A DNA stretch of 64,000 nt from Cliona cf. orientalis. Its lineage: Eukaryota; Porifera; Demospongiae; Clionaida; Clionaidae. Positions 49,301 through 59,200 of this stretch are shown here, one piece after another (the first letter of the stretch is position 1; each line of letters starts with the position of its first letter). The notes beneath the pieces were generated by a model that saw nothing but the letters and a program-made list of their open reading frames with translations, ran no database searches and was not told where the DNA came from. The translations under genes were made by a program, and so were the position numbers. The DNA is taken from assembly GCA_963930775.1 (NCBI GenBank), contig OZ005689.1, forward strand, positions 7,355,569 to 7,419,568. Reading direction: 5' to 3'.

Positions 49301-50221
49301 TCCTTTCATTACTACACTCTTTTCTAGTTGAAAATGGAAATCTTGGGATCGATTGTGCTGCTTAACATAAACAGCGATATTGCCACCATGGTTATCAATG
49401 AAAGTAGTATTAGTCAGAGTAACAAAGATACTTTTACATGATTGCTGATAATCAACATGCAAACCACTAGCTTTATTTCCACCACTAGTACCATAGGCAA
49501 ATGTGGAATTTTCGATGAGCATTAGAGTATAATCATTACGTGAGGCTGTACAGTCGTCGTCGTAGTACATTGACCATGACAGTAGCATATTACCACCTGA
49601 TTGACTTGAATTTGAGATAAACGAGCAGTCTGAAAGATGAGAAGTTCCAAACATATCGATACCTATCATCCCATACTGAACAGAATTCTTCACAATCATG
49701 CCATATAAAGTAACGTTGAAAGTGTTAATAAAGAGTAATGCAGCAGCACTGAAACTTCCTAAATTCCCACCGCAATTTTCAATCAACACATTACGTAGAT
49801 TCAAATAGTGAACATGCGTGAACACAAATCCATATCTTCCAATGCACTGAATTTTAGTTACCGGTTCCTGCAAGTCTCTTGAGAAATTGTTACTTCCAAC
49901 TATCGATAGATTTTGAAGACCATTAAACATTATTGAATTGTGTAGAAAATGGGTTCCACTATCTAACAGTAATATAGTGTTATTCTTAATAGGAGTATGC
50001 CTGGCATAATAATCCAATGAACAGTTAAAATTTTCAGCACATACATGTAAGGAATTCAGATTTGTCAACGACCTCACATGCAGTACCATGCTATCACATC
50101 CACGGTGCACCAAAATACCAACAAAGAGAAGTAGCAAGGGACCACATTTCTGGAAATTTCTGTACAAAATAATTTTTACAATGTTAAGTCTAGTACAGTC
50201 CTACCCAGCACTATCATCCAT
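43324..50221 (-). CDS. Beta-helix/polytopic membrane receptor with ZU5 and Death domains
   Basis: Exons: 50221-50205 (17 nt, tentative), 50159-45403, 45337-45167, 45105-44519, 44445-44284, 44229-44031, 43631-43324; 2066 residues in frame. Order: signal peptide; right-handed beta-helix with Pmp-like GGGI/YGGAV/GGNA turns (~30-640); Cys-rich stalk (~745-860, CGILCGKC). Then a polytopic membrane domain (~865-1205, some 7-8 segments), a long acidic/Ser-rich tail (~1206-1640), and a ZU5-like domain (~1655-1760, YGVEVKVPPGVIP). A UPA-like stretch leads to a C-terminal Death domain (~1965-2063, WKQLGIQLRL...WKKA). No ATG lies in frame before a stop just upstream of exon 2, and a good acceptor precedes it, hence the small first exon (45-base intron). 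ZU5-Death is known in UNC5 and PIDD1. Coupling to a polytopic beta-helix receptor suggests surface sensing linked to death-fold signalling (inference). Confidence 0.85.
43675..43869. mobile_element. MITE in the last intron of the Death-domain receptor gene
   Basis: ACCGTATAGCACCTTAATTT and AAATTTAAGTGCTATACAGT are inverted ends. The interior has repeated TTTTCGTTGAATAA and TTTCGCGG motifs. It explains why this intron (399 bases) is far longer than the others (45-73). Confidence 0.8.
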
Positions 50222-51328
50222 CTGATGAAGTGCACTTTAGTATAGCAGTTACTGTACTGAAGTTATGGTCATGACTGGGACTATAGCTAAGCTAATAATA
50301 TTATAGAGGGGTATTGATACAAGCTGTATTTCAAAGAATAGCACATAGCTACTCTGCACATGTTGTATCTGAATTCATATCTACATAGAGATAAAAGCTG
50401 CAGCAGCAAGCATGCGCCTGTACAGTAGACGATCCTTACCTATAAATTATGCTAGGTTGTGTGCATCTGCAGAAAGCATATGGCCTGCAGTGGGTAGAGT
50501 CGATAGGTGTGGCCAATAAAAACATTAACGCTGCTTTTTGTGGTGCTCGTAGGCCTTGCCAATCAATTCGAAGCATAATAAAGTTTTTCGACAATGTCGA
50601 TGGATCTATTGTGTTGCTCAGATACCTAGATCTCCAGATCTGGCTGACAGACGGACAGACAAATGATTGCAGTAACCCCTCCGCCTATGCTTTTATTAAC
50701 CCTTGCCGCAAAGCATAGGCGGAGGGGTTACTGCAATCATTTGGCTATTTTTGTCCGTCCGTCGCAACCCTCCTGTACTAAATGGTAGGGGTCGTCTGAG
50801 AGAAAGCATTCGAAATAAATCCGGTATAAAGGAATAGTATATAGTCATGTTAAGTCCTGCATGCCCAGTGGTGTAGTAGTGTGCAGCCTTTGCCCATCTG
50901 CATTTACAAGGCACCTACCTCAGCTACGTGATTGATTGGGTGGGACTGAACACACTTCGAATACATGCTGCATGCACTCTATAATAGAGTTACTTAACCT
51001 GTACATAGTTTGATAAGATCATAATAATATTATTATGGCAGAGCCTCCTTATAAAGTATGCATTGTATTACAATGAATGATTGCATCATAATCTCACATG
51101 CACACACCTACCATGCAAGAGTCTCACTCCTGACAAAAATTCAGCTCGAGATTTATGCAGTGTAAACAGGCAGTCACAGATTCTGTAACTTTCAGTTTAT
51201 ATAGAGACATAGCCAGGTTCATGTGTGCCTGCTGAAGAGGTTTCTCAAGAGGTTAACCACGCCAAGATCAATGCTATTACTAGGGCAATGAAACGGCTAG
51301 GCTGTGATAGTTTGAAAACGAGGTCTCT
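50222..51328. other. Gene-poor flank with repeats Y and W
   Basis: Upstream of the receptor gene. 50410-50645 is a copy of dispersed repeat Y and 50745-51225 a copy of repeat W; between them is a palindrome. Confidence 0.55.
50650..50763. repeat. Near-perfect palindrome
   Basis: CAAATGATTGCAGTAACCCC followed by TCCGCCTATGCTTT is repeated inverted after a 16-base loop. GACGGACAGAC/GTCCGTCCGTC extends the arms outward. Confidence 0.9.
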
Positions 51329-51480
51329 GCATGTCAAGGTGCTACTTCCGCATGCGGAGCAGGGTCTCTGCATGCCGAGAAGGTACCTCTGCATGCGGAG
51401 AACGTTCGCCCACACACGGAGCTGGCTCTCCGCATGCGGAGAATGTACGTCCACATACGGAGCTGGCCCTCCGCATGCGG
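51329..51480 (+). repeat. Minisatellite of ~20.5-bp units centred on CCGCATGCGGAG
   Basis: GCATG(C)-cored units start at 51329, 51350, 51370, 51391, (51411), 51432, (51452) and 51473; the degenerate ones read CACACACGGAG or CACATACGGAG. A 41-base higher-order period is clear in the last four. Non-coding. Confidence 0.85.
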
Positions 51481-52075
51481 AAATGGGCATCGCGCGGTAA
51501 ATTGCATTTCTCGGCTTCCATAGGTGTCAGTCCTGCATGGTTGCTTTGGGAAATTTTGGCAATACTATTGTATTAATTGTAAAAACAAGTTGTTTTATAA
51601 ACAATAAATCCCCCAGTCAGTTCTTGTGATGATATTAGAGTTGAAAAAAAGGGCATTGGGTGGAGTTACCATTATGCAGCTATAATAGCTAATTATTGCA
51701 CTATTAATTTTGTCAAGATTTTAGCTATGGAAAGGTTTAGGAATTTTTTATACAGAAAGTATTATCCACATCCATAATAATACCATTATTATACATGAAA
51801 AACTATGGCAGTCAGTCAAAATGGGCCTCCTGATAATGTTTCATACGTTGCTATAATGGCACGATAAAAATTTATGCAAAACAAATAATAATATTTATGC
51901 ATAAGTTGCAAAGATAAACTAACGCATAGACTTAGAATATAGTTGTAACAAATGCAATAATCTGATTGGTCAGTTGGAGGTCCATTATTTCACTTACAGA
52001 TCTCTCAGGTCACTTATACAAATGTAGATAGACCTCTTGGAGAGGTATAGGTCTATTATTGGTTTGCCATCTCTA

Positions 52076-52153
52076 CGCTTTTTAAGAGACCCTCAGGCCC
52101 TTAGTAGCACCCTCACTGCTACAGCCTCAGGCCTTTGGGTCTCTTAAAACACG
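52076..52153. repeat. Palindrome with nested hairpin
   Basis: TTTTAAGAGACCCTCAGGC is mirrored by GCCTTTGGGTCTCTTAAAAC. An inner GTAGCA...TGCTAC pair sits at the tip. Confidence 0.75.
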
Positions 52154-52306
52154 AAGAGACCTTGGACTCGGTCTCTAACTATTATTTATTCAACAGGCAC
52201 TTTTAGAAACTATGCAAAGCCGGACCACTTTTTAATCATAGCCACATCCACTTAATTAAAATTAACTTATGACTATCTGCGCAAGCTCAATAAATCCCCA
52301 TAAACA

Positions 52307-52425
52307 ATATGGGTAAAGTTAGCAATTAAATACTAAAATAAGCTGCAAGCCTGTTTATTTTAATATGGGTAAAGTTAGCAGTTAAACACTAAAGTAAGCT
52401 GCAAGACTGTTTATTTAATGCTACC
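52307..52425 (+). repeat. Tandem duplication, ~60-bp unit
   Basis: ATATGGGTAAAGTTAGCA followed by CTGTTTATTT-containing sequence occurs twice in a row with a few differences. Confidence 0.8.
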
Positions 52426-52507
52426 ACCTTTGAAATTTCTATGTCATGCACCCCTGCAGGTCAGCAACACCTTCATTAATTATTATCTCAGGTTCATGTA
52501 GCTCTTA

Positions 52508-52710
52508 CAGCAATGCCTCCAAGTATACGGATTTGTCAGTATTTTTACTGAATTCTGACCATAAATACTGATAAAATTTCAAAAATACTGAAAATTGGGA
52601 GAATTAAGTACATAGCTACATCATATATGGAGCCCTTTATAAAATACTGAAAAATACTGAAAAATGGGAATATTTATACTGAAAGATAGGAGAGAAGCTT
52701 GGAGGCACTG
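52508..52710. mobile_element. Small MITE with TGCCTCCAAG ends
   Basis: ATGCCTCCAAG at the left and CTTGGAGGCACTG at the right. The interior carries several AAATACTGAAAA repeats. TTACAGCA/TTACAGTA flanks could be an imperfect 8-bp duplication. Confidence 0.55.
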
Positions 52711-53439
52711 TTACAGTATTTTTTGCAGCACATTCGATTGCTAGGTTCATGTAAGAAGCTGGCCGTGTTAACAAGAACTGCAAATAAAATTAAAATAAAT
52801 TTTGTGCAGGCCAAGTCTATAGCTACATTCATCACCACGCCTGCCATGCCCTGCCCATGCCTGTGCGATGATATGGCTGTTGTTTGTGATTGAGGTTTGC
52901 TGACCATGCATCTGTGGTATGGTTTTAATACTTCCTCTTCCTGTCTTAATTCAATTAGTCATAGTCCCATAGTCCTAACCACCCGCCCACCCACATGCAC
53001 TTGAGACAGCTGGTGTGACCTGAAACTAATGATTGACTTGGAGTGGCTTTACCATCTCTACTTACATAAAATAATAATAATAGTGAGCATGATTATTTTC
53101 TAATTATCCCACGCGCATGCGCAAGGGATAATAAAGCAATTGATTTATCTGTCTGTCATCGTCATTATCGGCACAAAAATCATCAGATCTCGAGTTCTAG
53201 GTATCTGTGCATTCTATAAGTACAAGTAATCATTAGCTAGATATCGATGAAAAACTTACTGAAAAGGCTTTACTAGCTAGCGCTACAAATCGTGCATTTT
53301 CTGTTTAGTATGCCTGTTGTTTATCCACCACACTCACTCTACTGGCACATACTGATGGGACTGCACATGCATGCTCGAGCTCAGTGTAGGAAAGGGTATT
53401 CCAGCTGTGTTCCCAAGATTTATGATGTGGGAGTATCAC

Positions 53440-53750
53440 TGTCTTATTACCCCACACGCATGTGCAAGGGGTAAAGTAATCATGATTGTGTCGTCATTAT
53501 TGTTGTCATTAGCACAAAATTTGTGATATCTCGAGATGTAGGTGTCTAAGTGACTCATAAAATTAATAATAATAGTATTATAAAGAATCAATTGAATTCA
53601 GCAAAACTTTTTGACTTCAGTGGGCATCAAATCGAGGAACATGGTCCACGAACGTCCTAAATGTGCCTTTTTGTTGGCCACCGTAGCCACATATTATCGA
53701 CAGTGCCTACTCAATGCATCAATGCATTCCCATTGTACTTATATGCACAC
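53440..53750 (-). repeat. Dispersed repeat Y, inverted copy
   Basis: Matches the reverse complement of about 25440-25740: GACAGTGCCTACTCAATGCA, AAATCGAGGAACATGGTCCA and the CACGCATGTGCAAGGGGTAA end. Confidence 0.6.
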
Positions 53751-55133
53751 AACTCGGTGGACAAGTGTATAACTAGTAAAGATCATCGAACGTTCTGCTC
53801 GTGACTTCTATAGCACTAGCTACAGTAGCTATGGCTACTGTCCGGATCAGCTGACTGAAATCTGTAGCCGTAAGATAGCTATACTAGCTATTACAACAAA
53901 ATATTCATATCTTACTAGTCAGGGTTAGATCTGGGTGCAGAGAGTGCTTTTTTCATTGGGATCCCCAGTACAATTAAGAAGCATTTCCACTATAATTTTT
54001 CTGAAGTTCACAAACTTATAGCCATGCACAGAAAATAATCAGAGAACTAGCTAATGTACATACACAGCCAGTCAAAGCATAGAATCTGATACAAATGATG
54101 CACACAACAGCTAGTCCATTATCTCCCACTATATTATTATTATCACTTCATAATTTTAGCCACTGTTTTTGTTAGCATAACAATGTGTTCCATCTGTCAC
54201 TTCACTTTTATGGACAGTTCATGCACTCTTTATCACTACACACAAATCTCACATGTGCACACACACAGACAATTTCAATGGTGGGATCTACTCATTATTT
54301 TTATCAATTGCACAATGTGTGGGCTGGGTATGTGCTCTACAGAGCTCTAGTTATACATAAAAATAAAATCCTACAAGTGTTATGATCAGAGGCTGAGAAT
54401 ACCCAGGGAAACCACCCAATTAAGTCCCCATCTGTTATGTAATTACCACGCTCAAGCCTGAAGGTGCTTTTTTTTGCATAGTAGGTAGACTAGCTTTAGA
54501 TATTTTTCAAACTGCTTGAGAATGAGACTAGCTACACTGAGAGTGCAGTCTGGCAAGCATTAAGCTTTACAAAGTTATATTATGATATTACTAATAGTCC
54601 ATAGGCCCATCAAAACTTTAATTACACATCATGCATGCACTTCCACATAATAATTATGGATCCTCACATAGTTAGTAATTTCTTTCCCTCTTTCCCATTC
54701 AATACGACAATAATTAGCTTCTACTTATTGTACATAATATTTTATAACAAGAATAGGTAGCTAGATACTATTATAATACTCTGATTCTTGATTGCAATAA
54801 TTATTGCATGTTCTGAACACAGTTAGTCATAGTATAATTTGGAGCAACTCACTTTGCATCCATGATGCCACAGAGGGTACGTAGCTATGATGCAGTCCTG
54901 ACCTGGTAGTATATATTATTCTTAATACAGATCCTTGGCTGCAGTCGACATCTTTCACGACCACGGTCCTCCAGACTAGACTGTCGTAGTTAATCAAAAC
55001 ACGACAGGAAATAAATGCACTCCAACACCAATAGGCGGGGCTGACTTGCAAGGACTACGCATGCGCGCTACTATAAACCCACGATGAGACCGTTTTAGTC
55101 AGCAATGATACCTTACTTAATCTAATACTACGC

Positions 55134-55403
55134 ATGGAAAAAAAATTAATTTCAATTTTGAAAAACGCGCGTTTTTCTGGTAAAGGTCGTCAATCGCTCC
55201 ATAGGATCCTTGTAGGTGCTTACCATGCTGCTGGTGGTGGTGGTGGTGTTAAAGAGTTCAGTGTGCTAGATGTTGAAGGACTTGAAAAGAAGGTTTCGTT
55301 TACTCTTCATGGTGGTCAGCCTTTCTTACATACTGAGTTTGGTCCATCTTCCGCGGTGCTTACTCCCATCGCCAAACGAACTAGGTCCCGATTGAAGATG
55401 TAG
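55134..55403 (+). CDS. Hypothetical 89-residue protein
   Basis: ATG at 55134, single exon, ending RTRSRLKM before TAG. The middle has a Gly run (AGGGGG) followed by KEFSVLDVEGLEKKVSFTLHGGQPF. An NRF1-like ACGCATGCGC is at about 55056 and AATAAA follows at 55501, so a transcribed unit is plausible. The first 60 bases resemble the tandem-array unit (TTTCAATTTTG...GGTAAAGGTCGTCA), so part of the frame derives from a repeat. No family recognised. Confidence 0.35.
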   Translation: MEKKLISILKNARFSGKGRQSLHRILVGAYHAAGGGGGVKEFSVLDVEGLEKKVSFTLHGGQPFLHTEFGPSSAVLTPIAKRTRSRLKM

Positions 55404-55572
55404 CCCATGCTAGATGATTAATATAGTCTTATAACTGCTATTTCTTGTACACCTTAAATGGTGTGTTCACCGAAATTGTTATTATTATTAATATTATTAT
55501 AAATAAAGGTTATGAGAATTCATAAAAATTATTGCGTTAAATTGGATCATGCGTTGTATTCAATTAACTGCG

Positions 55573-55665
55573 GTAATATTAAAATTGAAGGATGAAGTAG
55601 GGATGCATGGCAGGGTCAAGAAGTACACAAACAAGATTTGGTGTAGGATAATCATATCCACTATT
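55573..55665 (-). repeat. Dispersed repeat Z, inverted copy 3
   Basis: AAAATTGAAGGATGAAGTAG and ACAAACAAGATTTGG are the reverse complement of blocks in the copies at 34973 and 43147. Confidence 0.75.
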
Positions 55666-55795
55666 ACATCCATACGCTTGCCTTTCTCTATTATCATGCA
55701 CCTAACTAGTTTGTTAAGCGCTCATAACTCTTGCATGACATTGTGGGAGACATTACTGGTTGTTTTTGTACCCCTCTATGCTCAAAAAGCAACTA

Positions 55796-56015
55796 ATTTA
55801 GTTGATGACATTTATTGTAAGGTGTGTATTCATCAGGATGAAGCAGTCGAGCTGGAAGCTCACCATCAGTGAATGTACTTTCTCTAGACGTTGAGAATTA
55901 ATCATCCCCCTTTGAAATTTAATCTTAATTGAATAGTAAGCATTATCAAATATACGATGCAGCGTAGACAAGGGGGAGGTATATTATAGATGAGCAACAG
56001 TCGAACCATATGCAC
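55796..56015 (-). pseudogene. Decayed copy of the 3' end of the 62.6-kb membrane-protein gene
   Basis: Collinear with 62654-62860: TTAGTTGATGACATTT, ATCATCAGGATGAAGCAGTC (with one change), GAGCTGGAAGCTCACCATCA and ATACGATGCAGCGTAGAC. Small indels break the frame, so it is a relic, not a gene. Confidence 0.85.
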
Positions 56016-56258
56016 AATTTTTATTGTGCAGCTACTTGGTAGCTAGTATTGAAAAAAATTATAATCTTTCTGCTCACATGTGTTAGCTAATTCAGTATGA
56101 TGTACACGAGTCCAATAGTAGATCTATATATACCATAATACACATTGAAACAGGAGGCTGCATGCAGCTGTTCAGTATAATGATGCTATTCAAAAAAATA
56201 TAATCACTATCAATTAATACAGTGTCTGCTAATAAGGTTTATGCCAGTGGGGTTAATA

Positions 56259-59200
56259 TTATTGAGGAACTTCAGGTCCATTTTCTCCAAATGCTCCAAT
56301 GTGCAAATATCCAGCCATTTCTTCCAGTGAGTTAGAGAGAGATTCAACCAGCTGAGTGAATGATGGTCGGTGTTCAGGCTCCCCTGACCAGCACTGGTAC
56401 ATGAACGAGTACCTAAGTTCAGAAATTTGTACTTTAAATTCGTATACAATGTACATTATATCCCGTTACTATGTTGTTGCTATGTAAAATATATGCCATA
56501 TTGCACTAACCGCAAACTCATATTGCACTAACCGCAACGATATTGCACTAACCGCAAACTCATATTGCACTGTCAAACGCGCTTCAGGCAAAAGTATTGC
56601 CGAGGATCAAAGAACTAGCCGCTTCTTCAGCGATTCTGTGGGGCTCTGTAAAGCTATATCAATGGCCGGAGCGTGTAGCGGGAAGAATGGCAGGAGAAAG
56701 CACAAAGCGGTTCGAAGCGATGGGCGGAGTCGTATCGTCGATCGGTCGGTCGATCGCAAGTCTACACAGACTGAGAGAGCTAGAGACTTACCAAGGTAAG
56801 CTTATCACGTAGAGGTTTTGGTATGGCAATAGGTATTCGCTTCTGTGCTAGGCAACAGCTTGAGCGACGAATATCAGATTCTAGTTCTGAACTCGATGGT
56901 GCTTGTCACGCGATCGAGTTTAGTGTCGATTTGACCACACCCCTCAGTCACGGGGCGCTCTAAGGAACGATCGACGTTCGAGAGCTGACTCAGGGAGCGG
57001 CTTAGTAGTCTGATATGACCAAGATGAGTTGTTCTTTCTTCTTCTTTTCAGTATCCATGGTAGCTAATGCCCACGGGATATAAAATAGTTATATCACGTG
57101 CACTCGGGATGTATGGCATTTATTGCACTCAGCCCTCGGGCCGCTTCGCGCCCTCGTGCTTCGGTGCAATAAATGCCATACATCCCTCGCGCCCGTGATA
57201 TAACTATTACATAATGTCATGTAAGACACTGTTATTATGCTCTGGCATACTGACCAGTAAGAGTGTCATGCCTGCATACTATTGTCCGTATAGCTAGCAT
57301 TTGCAACCTCGATCGGACCTATTCCACAATCTAGCTTACACTTCTTCACTGCAGGCATCGTTCGATGGTTTCTCTAGTCGATGTCCTTCTGCCAGCAGCT
57401 TAGGGATTTCTCTCACCATTAGCTCAGCATAAGGGACTTTTCCTCCACTAAAGATTTCCCAACAGGTCACTCCATAGGCCCACTGCATGTAACCGAAATA
57501 AAGCTATAAGTTAGCTAATAAGGATCTCTAACAAATGAAGTGCATCCTTGCATGGACTATTATAAATTATAAATAGCTAGTTAGATGCTGTTTAGGATGC
57601 TTCTACATGAGTTTGAAGACCAAAGAGCTGTATGCAAAATCCCAAGAGAATTAGTGAGAGTTATACTGAGCCCCGATCATGAGGTCTTCTAAAATCACGT
57701 AGAAATCGACAAAACAGTGTCTTGTAACTTTAGATCCTAGCAAAAATGCCTAAAGCTTAGTATAAACAGTTGCCTAGCAACAAATTAGTCATAAGAGGAG
57801 AGCCAAGCGGCGTCATTTTCAAGGAGTTCTTCATCACCGGAAATATTTCAATGATTCATGATACTTACAACATCTGATTTTTCTGAAAAGATGTGATCAT
57901 TTATGCTTTCAGGAGGTAGCCACTTTAGTGGTAGTTTCACTGCAGATGTGTCATCTTGACGGAAATACTCTTTCACCCCGATGCTCTCAGAAAGTCCAAA
58001 GTCAGCAACCTTGATCACAAAGGTATAATCAATCCTTGATTGAGGGAGAGTGGCCGTGAGAGAGAGATAAAGATAATAGCTTTGCATTAATTATAACTTA
58101 CATGCAATTCCTGGCTGCCAAGTCCCTGTGTACCACTTTCATGCTAGCAAGGTACTCCATTCCCTTGGCAACTTGAATACACATGTCCATTAGCCGCTTA
58201 CGAACCATCTCTACCTATACAACACATGAATAATTTTTAAATATTATAATACTAACAATAATGCCACTTTGGGACTGTATATGAATTATTAAGACTTAGC
58301 CATAATTACATCTTTGTCATCAGCATCCTCACTAGATATGACTAAGCTCTTTCTGTTCTTCTTGAGGTAAGCCAGTAGGCTGCCGTTGGCCATGAAGGGC
58401 ATGATGATGTAAGGAGCAGGCCCTCCATCAAGACAAACTCCCTTCAAGGTGAGGACATGAATGTGATCAAATGATAACATCCTTGAGCACTCTTTAAGCA
58501 TATCATTCACCATATCATGATCATAAAACCCTATAGAGCAACATTAATGTGAATCAAAGTACCAGTACATGCTTAAGGGAAGGAGGTACAGATTGTACTT
58601 ATGAGTATACCTTTGAGTGTTTTTATTGCTAGGTATTCTTCAATGGAGTGTGAATCATTTTTCTTAACATAGCCTTTGTACACTATACCAAATTCGCCTA
58701 ATACAGGAACATGTATATTAATCGTGACACATAATAATTATCAGGCACTGATCCAGAAAGTTTGCATGGAAGGTGGCTGATGGCATGGGGTGGCTACCCA
58801 TAGTAAACCATACTGGTGCAAATGGGGTGGCTGGTTAATAATGGTGGCATCTCCTATACTACGTTGCATATAAGAACTTGTGAAGGGGGGTGGCTAGCCA
58901 CCCTATCCACCCCCTGGATCAGCCACTGATTATTATGGCCAAGAATATTCTATGCATGTACCTTGTCCAATAATTTCAGTCAGCTTAATGGAGGATGATG
59001 GTATAATTAGATGTGGTGGTAGACTTAGCTCAAATGAACACTTAACGAAGAGTTCTTTTCTATCTTCACCAAATTCTGTTTGAACTATATGAGAAAAATG
59101 CAATGAAATTGACAAGTACAGTTTAAACTCTGCACTTACAGTAGAGGTGGTTATCATCACCTCCCTTCCACGGTCCATTACTGTAATAAATCATTAAAAC

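Larger units (their letters stand above)
51481..55100. other. Gene-poor, repeat-bearing spacer
   Basis: No supported gene. Contents: a hairpin (52076-52153), a tandem duplication (52307-52425), a MITE (about 52508-52710) and repeat-Y fragments (53110-53290, 53440-53750). It is otherwise AT-rich. Confidence 0.5.

Noticed and set aside
50449-50718. 89-residue plus-strand frame upstream of the receptor gene
   Set aside because: Covers dispersed repeat Y and half of a palindrome; no independent coding signal.
51329-51480. CRISPR-like array
   Set aside because: Units are contiguous palindromic minisatellite repeats without unique spacers, and the genome is eukaryotic.
51225-51576. Frames with repeated HAE/SACG patterns
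   Set aside because: Translation of the 20.5-bp minisatellite; the 41-base super-period is not a multiple of three, so the protein pattern cannot be maintained.
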